Shown piece after piece: positions 1 through 12,130 of a stretch of 64,000 nucleotides of DNA. The stretch is from contig NC_079137.1 of assembly GCF_945859705.1 (NCBI RefSeq), positions 52,112,552 through 52,176,551 of the forward strand. The letters are read 5' to 3'. The notes under the pieces were generated by a model. The model worked only from the letters and a program-made list of their open reading frames with translations, had not been told where the DNA came from and made no database searches. This stretch comes from Episyrphus balteatus. Its lineage: Eukaryota; Arthropoda; Insecta; Diptera; Syrphidae. The position numbers and the translations under genes are program-made. Within the stretch, counting starts at the first letter, position 1, and each line of letters begins with the position of its first letter.

Positions 1-1420
1 CATCACCTCCTTTATACATATACAATATTTTACCAAACTCTATACCGAAATTATATAAATTTGCCCATAAATATTAGTAGCAGACTGTATTGACATTCCT
101 TTTCTTTCTACCTCGATAAACTCAAACCATCATCATTGTATTCAAAATGTTGTAGGAGTTTTTGATATAATTTAAACCGAAAGGACCAAGAATTCTATAG
201 GTACCTACTGTTTGAATGGGAAGAGTGCGAGAAGGCAAAAAGTATTATAAGCTCTTGGTTTTAAGCGCATTTGCAACAAATTAATCATAAAGGTCCTTTC
301 TACTCTTTTCGGGTCTTGTATATTCTCTCTCTCCTATACTCGTCATATACAAAAGAACAAAACCAAACCGAAAATGCCAAACCTCCATCATAGTCATTGC
401 GATGCTGTGTGTTTTGTATAGTCCGTCATTAGAATGGAAGAAGTGGGGGTTTCATCAGATGCTTATTTCATACTTAGGGTCTCCTATTGTTGTTATAATA
501 AAACTGTTTAGCTTACATAAACTCTCTGTCTAAATTTTGTGTGTATTATGAGACAGAGTTGTCTTGTGTGTCGGTCGAGGTGGGGGCTTAAAGAAAAAAA
601 AAATGATTAAAAGGAAGGTTGACAGGGTTGAAACCCTTTTGGCAATTATTATTAATGTGCCACCAGATTTTTGTGTGTTCTAGAGTTCGCCGTAAAATAT
701 ATTTCATCACGACGGCGACGATGGAACCGGAAGTAAAATATATATACGATGTCAAGATTATTCTGCTGATGGTGTAGTAGAGTGCGTTAGTGAAATTGTG
801 TGTTAAGAGGACTTGGTTAAGTTCTGTGTGTGTATCCTGTCTTATTCCGGTGGACATGAAAATCATTTGCCTTCATCTTGTTTTTTTTTTTTCTCTTCTT
901 TTCTTTTTTTTTTATTTTTTATTTCAATGCTCCTTGAATAAGGATTTTTGGAGTATTAAGGAGCGAGGTTGAGAACATTTAATCGCCTTAAGCAAGACAA
1001 GTCAGCCAGAATCTGTCATCAAAAGTCAAAACAAAGATGTTTTTCTCGTTTTCCTATAATCACCCAACTTGTGATTTCTTTATCATGATGATAAGCAAAA
1101 GTATTTTTATACAAAAAAAAAGAAGAGGAGCCAAAAAGAGAATAGCACATTCTTCTTCTTTCCTAATTCAATCCTTTTGAAGATACTTTATCTCTCTCTT
1201 TTTAAGAACATGAAAGATTATTTTAATTTTCTCTATCTTTTTTTCTCTTGTTGATTCAAAAATAGTTTTTTTTTTCATATTTAGCTACTTTAACCCCAAA
1301 AAATCAGTATTTAGGATTTGGATATTAAGGTTTTTTGTCTTCCTGGTCAATTTGGTACATAGTTTGATCTTTAATGAAAAAATTCGAATTCTAATTTAAA
1401 TCAAAATTTATTTTATTTAT
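1..1420. other. Single-copy-like intronic DNA, no gene seen
   Basis: Mixed sequence without internal repeats, followed from about 880 by long T and A tracts. Small ORFs near 588-972 are low-complexity. A palindromic AGGTACCT-type motif occurs at about 200, as at many other places in the window. Nothing functional can be assigned. Confidence 0.5.
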
Positions 1421-1423
1421 TAT

Positions 1424-2756
1424 TAGTACAGGTAAAATAGTACATAAAATCAAGAAATAAAAAAAAAAAATTGTTCCACTCATGAAACTTGGCAAAAAGT
1501 TTGCTTTTGGGATAAGAACCAAGTACAAAAAAAGTCTATAAAAAAAGTTGGGTGGAAGGGTGTTTTTTCGCGGACAAGAGGGAGGCTTTTTGGGACCAGT
1601 TACAGATTTTACTGTCTCTTCGAAAAAAACACCCTTTCACCAAAATTTTTTTTATGAAAACTCTTTATGCTTGCTTTCTATCTCAAAATCAATGTTTTTA
1701 CCAAATTTCATTAGGGTGACAAATCATTTTTGTTTTCACTAAAAAAAAACACCCTGTTAACCATGATATTTTTATACACACTTAAGATTCTTGTTTCTTA
1801 TCTTAAAAGTAACATAATTGCTAAATTTCAATAGGGTACCACTAATATTACTCTGGTATTTCACACTTTTTCAAATAAACCCATACTTTCTTTACTTCTA
1901 AAAAAAACACCCTTTCACATAAAAAAAATTTATAGACTTACATTAAGGGTACCATTTATACCATTGATTTTATCGGACTTTTTTCCCTATTTCCCAAAAA
2001 AAAAACTCTTTAACCTAAAATATTTGTATAGACTTTTTGAGTTCTTGCTTTCTGTTATAAATGAAACATTTTTACCAATTTTCATTGGTGTAACAATTTT
2101 TTCCCAGTTTTTGTGGTACTAATTCCGAATTTCATCATTTCTTGAAAAAAAAAAACACAATTTCACTCAAAATAATTTTTTACTTTTTATAGATTCTTAA
2201 TTCTTATACCAACCAAAACTATTTCACCAAGTTTTAAAAATTAATAAAATATAAGTTAGCTGTTATGATACCTTTCTCACACACAACTTAACCTATCAAA
2301 AAAACACCCTTTCACCCAAAATATTTTTAAAAACTTTATGAATCCTTTGTCCCTGTTTTATCTTAAACCTTCATCCCAAATTTTGTCAGTGTTGCATGTT
2401 TTTCACATTGGTTTCGGTTATATTTTACCTGTTGAGGTCAAAAAACAAGCACCCTGGTTTTTAATCGGAAATAACTTTTCTTAGAGCAATCGTATTGACT
2501 TTATTTTTATGTCATTAGGTTCAGCATCAAAAAATACCTTGAAAACATGTGTCATATGATGATATTCAACAAACAATTTTTTTCAGTATATTTTTGACCT
2601 TCACCCCCTCCCTCTTGTCCGCGAAAAAACACCCTTCCACCCAAATTTTTTTTATAGACTTTTTTTGTACTTGGTTCTTATCCCAAAAGCAAACTTTATG
2701 CCAAGTTTCATGAGTGGAACAATTTTTTTTTATAAATGCCTATTTTACCTGTACTA
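1424..2756. mobile_element. TIR element with ~150 bp inverted ends and degenerate internal repeats
   Basis: Bases from 1,424 (TAGTACAGGTAAAATAG) are repeated inverted up to 2,756. The match continues for roughly 150 bp on each side through GTTCCACTCATGAAACTTGG and GTTTTTTCGCGGACAAGAGG. Flanks are TAT on both sides (1,421-1,423 and 2,757-2,759), so the target duplication is TAT, or TA if the first TA belongs to it. Inside, a motif near AAAAAACACCCTTTCACC followed by TATAGACTTT and CCAAATTTCAT recurs at about 1,625, 1,742, 1,900, 1,993, 2,146, 2,296 and 2,625. The interior is thus a set of decayed copies of the terminal sequence. No transposase ORF, so non-autonomous; superfamily unassigned. 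Confidence 0.85.
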
Positions 2757-4600
2757 TATTAGTACCAAAACTATCTTATAGCCAAAATGAAATAAAGAAT
2801 TTTATCTATCTATCTATAACCAAAATAAAAAAAAAATTATTTTTTACATAAGTGGCTAAAACTATTTTATTTAAAAATGTTTAGTCTAAATAAACAAATA
2901 AGGTTGTACTATGAAAATGCAATAAATAATTTTTTAAACCGTTAATATAATATTATTTGTTATAGAACCTTAACGAAAAATTTTATAAGTACAAAAATTT
3001 ATTAGAAACCGTAAAATTTAAATTTTATAACATTAAAAAAAATAAATTTCCATTTTATCTTATTCTTCATGTCAATAATTTTTTGTTTTGTTTAGTTTTT
3101 AAGTATTGATTAATATTTTTGTAAAAATCACGTAAAAAAGTTTTTTTTGTTTCGATTCTAACAATTTCCATTTAATTTTTTTTCTAAAACTTCTTTGTTA
3201 TACGAGTGACCAAAATTATTTACAAAGAAGTTAAAGACATTATAAAAACTAATTTCATTTACTAAATTCATTAAAAATCATATAACAATCATTTTAATTT
3301 TTTTTTATAAAAAAACATTTAGGTATATTATATTAAGGCTAATACCATAAGAGCAAGGACATCTTTTAACATTTCTTCAAAATCTAGATTTGAGGCAAAA
3401 ATCTACCATTTTCAGCCATTTAAAAATTCTATCGTCATCAATATTCATTGGAGTGTTAAAACATTAAAAACATTCAATTCGGTTAAAAATCGAATGATAG
3501 GTGCCCTCTAAATTTTTTAACTTAGTGAATTTAGATTTGAAGAATAAAATTTGTATTGCAAAGATTTTTAATTGATTTTTTACAAAATTACAAAAATTTC
3601 AAACTAATAACATATTACTGTTTTACAGAATTTTTAAGTATCCATAAATTTGAATTTATTTTTCATGCAAAATTTCAAGTGCTTTTTGGTAGGTATACGC
3701 TTTATTGTTCAAAGATTTCAATAAATATGGAAATCGGGACTAAAAGTTATAAATTTTGCTTAAAAAAAAAACCCATTTAAAAAATCAGTAAAACTTTTTT
3801 GGAATAAATTGTACTCTTTTTTAAGATAAGTATCTTCGATTATTTAAATTTAATTTTTTATTATTTTTCAAATAGCTTAATTTTGGACTAAAAACGTATT
3901 TACTATATAAACAGAACCACTGTAAGAAAAAAATATTTATCTACAAAACGATTGATAACGGTGGATTGGTTTTTATTTTGTTTTGATACTTTTTTTTCTC
4001 AAGGAGTGAACCTGATTTAAATGACTTTTTGAAATATGTATAATAAATATTTTTTTTCGAAATTTTAAATATTTTTTTTTTTTTTCATTGAAAATCAATT
4101 TTTCGTAAATGAATAAATGAGTTCTTTTGAAATCTGGTTTCATGGGGTTGATTAATTTAAAATTGAAAATATTGGTGTTGAATAACATTTTTTTTTTAAA
4201 TGATACATAGTATTTTTATCTGCGATTTTCTTTATTTCTGACTTACTTGTAAAAGATTCAACAACTTTTCTATGAGAAATTTTATGAATAAGGCGTATTA
4301 TTAAGCATTGAACTAAAAATAATAAATATAAAACATATTTGCAAAAAATAAACACATATTTGGATAAAAAAAAAATATTTTTCTTTTTTTGAAAACAGTG
4401 AAATAAATTTTTTTGAAATTTTGTTTCTAAGCGTTAGTTAATATTTTTTAATCGGCATATCAGTTATTCTGAAAAACTTTTAAATTCTTTGTATTAAAAT
4501 TAAAAAAATACCGTTAGAAATTAATTATTATAAAAGAATAATATATAGGTACCTGCATATATTTAAAGACTTTTATTTTACTTGCAAAAATTGATAGAAT
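2757..4600. other. Very AT-rich intronic stretch, no gene seen
   Basis: Dominated by A/T runs with a few TCTA repeats near 2,805-2,817. Reading frames here are Lys/Asn/Phe-rich artefacts. No paired inverted ends or recognisable protein fragments were found. Confidence 0.5.
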
Positions 4601-4619
4601 AAAATTAAGAAGTTATATC

Positions 4620-5300
4620 TAGCGAATCGTGCTTTTTCGTGAATTTTTTGTGAAGAGGCTTTCTATTAAATAAATACAAACAAATAAATATTTTAAGAAT
4701 TCACGATGTATTTTCAAAAATATTGAGTTCCGTTATTTTTGCGGTAGATCTCCTAGAGGACTTCCACAAAAAGGTGTCTGGCGGTGAACAAGATATTTCT
4801 AATCCAAATTATTTAAAATAAGAAAGACTAAAAGATTCGTTTTTAGAATAGATGAATACAGGTTATAAACGAAAGAATAGTCAAAATTTTGATTTTTGAC
4901 GAAATGGCGGCTTTCCAAAGTAAAAAATGGTTTTTAACCAAGAAAATTTTCACTTTAAAGTGGTTAAAAATATCGAATTATTGACAGAAAAATTTTTCAT
5001 TACCTGCCAAAAGTAGAAGATCGTGTGAAAATTTCAAGCCGCGATCGGCTCAGCCGTTTTGGAGAAATCTTGCTCATCGACTTTGAAAACACTATTTCGA
5101 GAAAATGCGTTTATAAATTGTGGGAACCATGTAAACTAAATTAAAACGCCTTCATAAAAACTTAAATTTCTCCGTAACTGATTGCCGTATCAATGTGAAA
5201 TTTTCAGACAGTACATATTTTTAAATACATATATATATATGTAAATTCAAAATATGCAAAATAAAAAATTTTATTTTTTTTCAAAATTTCAACCCTTTAA
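4620..5300. repeat. Probable dispersed repeat fragment
   Basis: Sequence style (phrases such as AAATGGCGGCTTT, GTGTGAAAATTTCAAG, CGGCTCAGCCGTTTTGGAG) resembles insect interspersed-repeat consensus text. It echoes the element at 10,080-10,755, which also has AAAATGGCGGC and CAAATTTCAAGTCG. No terminal inverted repeats or target duplication could be paired, so its limits are approximate. Confidence 0.4.
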
Positions 5301-7014
5301 AGTAAGAAAAAAAAAGAGCTCCCACTCTTTTGTTTTATAACAAGTTTTAATCTTAAAATTAACTTTTCCCAGGAAATCATGAACAAAATGAAATTTTCTA
5401 GCTTCAGCTTTATAATAAAACCTTTCGCTTTGTCTTTTGCTCGTATTTTTTTTAGACAAAGGATCCCAACAAAATTCTACTGCTTTTCCCTATCAACCCT
5501 ATAACATATGTATATTCCTGCTAAAAATGACCAGTCGAGTTATATAGAAAGAGATTTTGGGAACAGGAACCCGATGAAAGGATTTATTATTTGCTTTTAT
5601 ATTGGTTTTGATTGACAGGTGTATGTGGAAAACAAAAAATGAAAAATAAGGGAAAAAAAAGGACTCTCCCGTCGAATCCTATCAAAATAAATCTTTAGGT
5701 GAAACGGGTCATAAGCATAACATAGACAAAAATTTTACATATTCTATCCATGTGTGTGTGTGTATGTGTGATGTAGGAAGGGTTTAGGTATACAAAGCCA
5801 AGGGTTGATGATTTATTATTTTACATCACATTTTGTAGAGTTATGGAAAATATAAACAAAAATGAATTCCCCAAATGATGTTATGTTTAAATCCTTTTAA
5901 GGGCAAATCGATGAATAGGTACACAGAGGCGCATAAAACAATAAATTATGAAAGCTTATTGAAGTCCAATTAGGGAACGTGTTCTAGTTTTGAATAAATT
6001 TTTGAATTTCTATTCAAACACACCGACCGACAGCAATAAAAAAAAAAAAAAATGTTTTGAAAAATTAAATTTATATGTAAAGGAATTTGATGGAACAAAA
6101 TTTAATAATATGAACAAAGTGTGTGTGTTTGTGGAATTCATATGGGGAATAATTAATAAATATGTAAATGGACCTAAAATTTTTTCCTACGAAATTTTAA
6201 TATAGATGCAAATTTTATGATTGATCATTACAAGAAATAAAGGGTTATTTAGGCTTTTGTTGTCCTTGGAGAATAATATATTGATTTTATAACCAAAAAA
6301 TTCAACATTGTAAAAGTTTTGTTCATTTTTGCTATTTTTTTGTTTTTTGTTTAAATTTAAATATTATTTTCTTATTTAAGTGAATTCAATGAATTAAATT
6401 TTTTTGAGTTCACTTGAAATTAGATTTTAATTGGAATATATTTTAAATATTTTTAATAAACATTCAGTATAGGTACCTACCTACATTCTATTGCCAAAAA
6501 ATACATAGAATTTGAAACTTTAAAATTAATTTAGAAAATGGTAGCGATGTGGTTTTTTTCTATATTGAATAACTGCCAATTCTTTGAATAAATTTTTCAA
6601 ACAATAGCTACTTCTTTTTTTTAACATTTATTTTAGTATAAAAAAAAACAAAAAAAAACGAAGGTTTTATTTTAAATTTTCAATAAATCAATTTTAAATG
6701 TGAATTCACACTATTTCATTGTAATCCTAATAAAAGCTGCATGTGGTTATTACACAGAAAAGATTATTACTATGTAGATTACTATAGAAAATAATAAACG
6801 GATTTGAAGCTTTTGAAAAACTATTTTTTTTTTTGTTTCGTTTTACCTAAATTAAACATGATTATGAATATAAAATATTTTTAGGTTTTATGACTTTTTT
6901 TAAAAACAAAAGGTTCAATAAGTTTTTTGCTTTCCAAGATAATAATCCAAGTTGCATTTTAAGCTTCAGAAATATATTTTTGATTTAAATGAAGAGAATT
7001 GGACTGTTGAAAAA
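5300..7014. other. AT-rich intronic DNA with a TG microsatellite
   Basis: Contains (TG)n at 5,751-5,770 and scattered AGGTACCTAC motifs (about 6,470). No gene, paired inverted repeat or protein fragment seen. Confidence 0.45.
5751..5770. repeat. TG microsatellite
   Basis: (TG)5 followed by TGTATGTGTG. Confidence 0.8.
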
Positions 7015-7452
7015 TTGAATCGTTTATTTCAGAAACAGCATAAGTTCATGAGCACTAACTTTTCAGGAGCAACAAAAAACTGTTTTTTATGTTAAAACTC
7101 CACAACACTTCAAATTTTGAGTATGCCGAGTTATAATCTAGCTAAAGACGCATTTAAAAAGTCTTAGCGGCTTTTAGGCCTTTAAAGTCGCTGGACTTAT
7201 GTCGTTTCTGCTTAAAACGAAATTTTTTTTGGTAAAGTTTTTGTTTTCAAATAGCTATAGCTTTTGAACCCTGCTTCTGATTTTAATGAACAAAATAGCA
7301 GTAGATAGAGTAAATCCTTATCTCTTCATTGATGTATAACTTTTAAATTTGCGTCATGATGGCTGCCAAAATAATTAAAAACTGTTAAAATGTCATATAT
7401 TCAACAGCTAAGAACGCTACCACCGCGAGAAATTTCCCTATAACTTTTGTTA
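7015..7452. mobile_element. One-ended copy of the TTGAATAGTTTATTTCAG element
   Basis: Starts TTGAATCGTTTATTTCAGAA and continues through GCCGAGTTATAATCTAGCTA and ACCACCGCGAGAAAT. It matches, in opposite orientation, most of the element at 59,034-59,787. The matching second terminus was not found downstream, so this copy is truncated or rearranged. No coding capacity. Confidence 0.75.
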
Positions 7453-8366
7453 CTGACCCCAAATAAATTGAGTTTAATATAAATTTTTTTGGAAAATTTT
7501 AATAAAAGCTCAAAATAAGAAAAACTTAAAAATTAGTACTAATATTTCCCCAAATATGAAAAATTAAATATTTCAAAAACTAGAGCTGCTAGAAAGAAAC
7601 TAATATTATTTTTGAGCTAACTGAACCCAAATCTATATAAATTTGATATAAGTCTTTCTGGAAATTGAAAATTGTTGGCCAGTGTAATTTAGAAAATTAT
7701 TTGATAAGAGAAATTCTAAGATATTTTATTTTTATTTGTATAAAGTTTTTTTTTTTAACAAAGTTACAAACTTGTTTCACGGATTTAATATCGCAATGTC
7801 CCTCCTCCGCTCGGTTCACAAACTGTGGGTGTCATTGTATCTCCTAAAGAGCGATTACATCTGGTTTTTATGCTTGCCAAGCACATCAGCTCAACCCTGC
7901 CAATGACTGCCCTTAAAATTATTTGGCTAATACAGTCACGAAATATTGAATAAATAATAAACTTCCAATCAAAGTTTAATGCAAACAACAAAATCTGTCG
8001 TGACTAAATTTTGTTCTAAAGGCAATGTATTATTTTATGAAAAAAAATTTAAATTTTTTGGGATTCAAATTTCATTAAATTTTGGTCATTTTAAAATTTC
8101 AAAGACATTTTTTGACGAAAAACTAAGAAGTAAGCCTTTTTCAGTTTTTGACTGGAACAATCGAGAAATTTTTTTGAGAAATCCATTCTAAGCCAGAGAT
8201 AACAAAAATGTTAAATTTAAAAAATCTAGCGCAATTACATGCAACTCAATTTTTATCAAATAAAAACGTATATTTTCTATTATTATCGTGTTCACACAAT
8301 CTAAATCGCATAATTAATTATTTATATTTTTTGTTAAATTGTTGCTAGTATCTATGCATGCTGCCA
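7453..8366. other. Intronic DNA with a short GC-richer patch at 7,785-7,925
   Basis: Most is AT-rich. The patch at 7,785-7,925 is noticeably richer in G and C and reads open on both strands for 40-45 codons. The minus-strand reading includes RAVIGRVELMC and TRCNRSLGDTMTPTVC. I do not recognise either translation, and no splice-site pair brackets the patch convincingly. It could be a captured exon, an old transposon fragment or chance. Confidence 0.35.
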
Positions 8367-8439
8367 GGAGTGGCTTTGATATAAACCTTTTGGTTTTATT
8401 ATTATCTCCTATTTATTATAATAAAATAAAAGCCACTCC
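8367..8439. repeat. Short inverted repeat (11 bp arms)
   Basis: GGAGTGGCTTT at 8,367-8,377 is repeated inverted as AAAGCCACTCC at 8,429-8,439, with about 51 AT-rich bases between. The stem is short and the loop long. It could be the edge of a decayed small TIR element. It does not look like a microRNA precursor. Confidence 0.45.
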
Positions 8440-8520
8440 GCATCCACCCTCAATTTAATGGCACTTTTCGAATAAAATATGGTCAGTTTAATTCGATGTG
8501 ATTTAAAATTTATTCTATTT

Positions 8521-8712
8521 GGGATTTGCCCATGAAGAGAACAGAGCGATAAAGTGATATAAAAGCGAAATCCATAATGAAAAAACTCTCATATCACTAT
8601 GACATTTAAAAAACCATAAAAACCACTGAAAGTGCTGGATAATATTTTGGTGGCTTAGGATAACGCCCTGATGATCGAAAAATACTATAATTTTATTTTT
8701 TTGGTTTTTCAA
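8521..8712 (-). pseudogene. Possible mariner-type transposase scrap
   Basis: The minus-strand reading contains KIIVFFDHQGVILS. This resembles the FFDxxGxV/I segment just after the second beta strand of the mariner DDE domain. The rest of the 65-codon frame does not continue the family pattern convincingly, and no TIRs were paired around it. This is a weak call on about eight residues. Confidence 0.25.
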
Positions 8713-8729
8713 AAAAAAAAAAAAAAAAG

Positions 8730-10020
8730 TTGTGTGTGTATAGCTGAAAAATTGTGGGCGTTGGCAGATAGAGAGTATCTATATCTATTGCGGACCATGC
8801 GGACGACATTGGCGTTGCCAAGCCACGACCACGACTACCATTTCGGTTTTTTTTTTTTTTTTTTGTTTAAACCAAAACTTCTTGTTTTTTTTTCTCTCTA
8901 CAAGAATGAAAAACTTCTATCTTTTTCCAAATAAAAACACACACACACACAAAAATAGTTAGAAAAACGTTTGATTTTTCACCCACAAGAATGCCGCCCA
9001 TCTCACCGGGGGACTTTAGGTATCTCTAAGCACAGAGAGAGTATCTACTCTATATCAATCGTGTCAGTATACATGTATCTATAAGGATCATCATCAAGGA
9101 ATAGAATAGAGAAACTCAGAAATCCGAATAAGATGAACACAGAACACTGGAAATCTCCAATGGATACCGTTAGCGTTAGCGTTAGGGTATTTCCTGTTTA
9201 ACGGAGTGATTTTATGCCCCCCATTATTCGCATTGTTATTTTGTTGTCCGTATGATATTGAATGCCATTGAATGTTATCATCATTAACGTGGCCCAATTT
9301 TGTTGTCGGATTAGTGGAATCTCAGTAGTCTCTCATTCCAATATCCTCTATCCAAGTCTATAGCTGAATTTCTATATAGAATCGAATCAAGTCAGTCCGT
9401 CATGTTATAGTATAAGGGAATGCGGTGTTGACGCAACAAAGTCGTCGTCGTTGTTGTTCTCGCCTATAAATTTCTGCCCTTGTTTACCAGAGGTGTTTGA
9501 TGAGGAGGAATAATTTTGTGGTCTTGGGCATTTGCTGTTTTGTGGCAATGACCCAGGACCAGGACCAAAGTATGGACAAGCAAAAAAAAAAACAAAACTC
9601 AAATTGGTGGTGGACATGAACATTTGACATTATTGGACATATAAATGCGTCATTCAACGCGAAAAAAAATATAAACGAAATGAAGAAACGAAAAAAAAAA
9701 AACAAAACAAATTATTTGTGTCTATCTATTTTTTTATTGGTTAGTAAATGGCTGAGAATTGATTTTGTAAGTGCTGCCTGAGGGGCAGAAGTCACACTTA
9801 GAGGAGACTCTTCATAATGATGATTTTTTGTTTTTTTATTGTGAATTTTGACTCCATGGAGTTGTTTTTTTCTCGGTTTTTGGGTGTTAGGCTAGAATTT
9901 GATGAGATTCTTTTGTTTTTATTGTTCTATTTTGATGAGAGTCAATCGAGGAAATAAAGAAGAAGAAAAAAAAAAAACAACTACTAACAAAAACATAAAT
10001 ATGTATATGTATTTCATTTT
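8730..10020. other. Single-copy-like island with simple repeats
   Basis: More complex sequence than its surroundings. It holds an (AC)n run at about 8,937-8,952, a hexamer array CGTTAGCGTTAGCGTTAG at 9,168-9,185, and an AGGACC repeat near 9,555. No splice-bounded ORF was found. It is a candidate for intronic regulatory DNA by position and complexity only. Confidence 0.4.
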
Positions 10021-10079
10021 GATTATATAAACAAAGTCTTTAAAAAATTTATACGTTTTTATTAGGTGTGTTTTATTAA

Positions 10080-10755
10080 GGAGGGATCTCTGGACGACAC
10101 CTTTTTCAATATTTTTTTATGAAAAACTGAAAGCACTTATTGAAATTTGGAAAAAGACAAGATATTACTGACATTATTACATATTGAAAAAAAATTTTTT
10201 GAAATGAAAAAATAACAAAATGGCGGCTCTGGAGCCTTTCAAAGTTGACGCCTCTAGTTTACGCCGTGCAATGCACAGGTCCAGGAAATCATCTTAAATC
10301 AAAAAGGATGATATTAGTACGCATTGCATGAACCTAAATTTATTTTTTTTTAAATGAAAAATAAAAATAAAAAAAACGAAAAAAACATGTTTTTTTTACA
10401 AAGAAGTAGTTAAAAAAAATATTTACTGTACAAATTTTATTCAACTTTTAGGTTCATGTTGTGGCCAATAAGTTAAGGAGTAATTTGCTTCAAATTTCAA
10501 GTCGATAGCTTCATTAGTTTTTGAGTTACATTGCACGGCGCGGAAAAAAACTAGTTTCGAAAAAAATGCGTTTAAAGTTTTCGTTTTCGTACTATGGTAG
10601 GTTCGGAGCGCATTGGTTTCGGGACTATCTAGGCACTTTTGAGGCTTCATTTAAGGCTAAGACCACTGAAAATAGTTTCTTCGGTTGATAAATAAATTTA
10701 TTACGAAAAAAAAAAAATAATGCAAAAATAAAAAATTCCGGAGGGATTTCCCCCC
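10080..10755. mobile_element. Non-autonomous element with TTAA target sites
   Basis: TTAA at 10,076-10,079 is followed by GGAGGGATCTCTGG. At the other end, TTAA at 10,756-10,759 is preceded by the inverted form of GGGGGGAAATCCCTCCGG. The ends are imperfect inverted repeats, and TTAA duplication is typical of piggyBac- and Kolobok-like transposons. The interior has the phrase AAAATGGCGGC (10,217-10,227) and a TTGCACGGCGCGG block, with no transposase. Confidence 0.5.
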
Positions 10756-10989
10756 TTAAGAGCAGAGCTGGGCAGAAAAACAATATAGGTAATTCTTTTT
10801 TTAGGTGGTGAAAAAAAATGTGAAAAATCAGTTCAATTTTAATTTTATTTTAAGATTTAAATATCGGACCGGGACTACAGAAAAAAAATACTAAGGAAGG
10901 TCAAAAAGCAAAAATGGCGTCCCCGTTGAAAGATCGACATCGATCGGTTCAATACTATGGTGGATTTTAAAAACTAGCTTAAGCCCAGT

Positions 10990-11630
10990 GAGGAAAAAAC
11001 TCGTGAAAGCTAGACTATGTATGCCATTTTGAAGAAATAATTAATTTACATATAAAAACGAAATTTCAAAAATTTTCACCAAACCGTTTTCAAAAAATTG
11101 ATTTAAAAAAAAATGAAATATTTTTTAAAAATCCAAAAATGTATTTTTTTAAAGTTTTCTAGATTTGTATTAGTTTTTAAAGGCTTTTATATAAAAATTT
11201 TCGTAGAAATCGGGTTAATCTTGTATATGAAGTACCTATTCAGAAACCACAAAAACCGTTCTATGGCAGGTAATGTAAGTAACTGTACAAAAAAAATTTC
11301 TTTTACTTAAAAAGTTGTCGTTAGAGCCGTTTTTGAAAAAATTAACTTTTCTATTTGCGTTATATGGCAGGTACAGTTAGTTTTGGTCCTAAAAAAAAAT
11401 TTCAATTTCCCCTCTAGGGAATCACCCAAAACTGCAAACTACCAAGTTTGAAGAAAATCATTTCAATCGCTTAGGCTGTAGCTCGAGGAACATATATGCA
11501 GACAGACAGAGAGAATTGCCTGACCCACTTTTTTGGTATTCTCCACCATCGTAATGTCATGTAAAATTGTTATCTCCAGTTTGATTTTTTCCTAAACTTG
11601 CCCTATAGTATTTATATCGCAAGTAAAAAG
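10990..11630 (+). repeat. Dispersed repeat family A, copy 1 (partial)
   Basis: Shares the family A text: TATGCCATTTTG, AAATTTCAAAAATTTTCACC, ATGGCAGGTA, TTAGAGCCGTTTTTGAAAAA, CTACCAAGTTTGAAG, GCTGTAGCTCG, CAGACAGACAGAGAG, GACCCACTTTTTTGG, CACCATCGTAATGTCATG, and a terminal TATATCGCAAGTAAAAA. The 5' portion has diverged or is missing. No coding potential. The family type (non-LTR tail, Helitron or other) cannot be settled here. Confidence 0.8.
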
Positions 11631-12128
11631 ACTGAGCTCTAAATGCATTTTTGGATGTTCCCAGTTAACTGAAGTCGTGATGGTCTGCAGATGCTTATCT
11701 GGAGATAAAAAAAGGTAGGATATGGTTCTACTAGAATCGAAAGTCACTGTAGAATTTCACCTAAGGGTTCTGGAAAATACGGTGGAGCTTTTTGCTGAGG
11801 CCATGTAGGTGCTCCTTTCTGAACTTGTTTCTTTAGCTTCAAAATAACTTAAGACTTATGTATAACTTTTATCAACCCTTTACAAAAAAAAAAAATATTT
11901 TTATAGAAAAAAAAAAAATTGAAATTTTTTTTGGAAGATTTAACATACAAATATTAAATATTACGATTTTTAAAAGATTTCCGCAAAAAAAAAATCTTTA
12001 AAATCCGTTTAGGAGTAGGTATGTCTAAAATAAGGACGATTAAACAATTCAAAAGTACGAAGTCATTTGATCAAAATTTGGTTTTGAAGAAAAGTAAACT
12101 ATACCTATGTACAGGGGCGTACACTCCC
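11631..12128. other. Intronic DNA, no feature recognised
   Basis: Mixed sequence of moderate complexity, then A-rich. Translations of 11,640-11,830 in all frames are short and unlike known proteins. Confidence 0.4.
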
Positions 12129-12130
12129 TT

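Noticed and set aside
8367..8439. microRNA precursor
   Set aside because: Only 11 paired bases and a ~51 base AT-rich loop; no extended stem or recognisable mature sequence.
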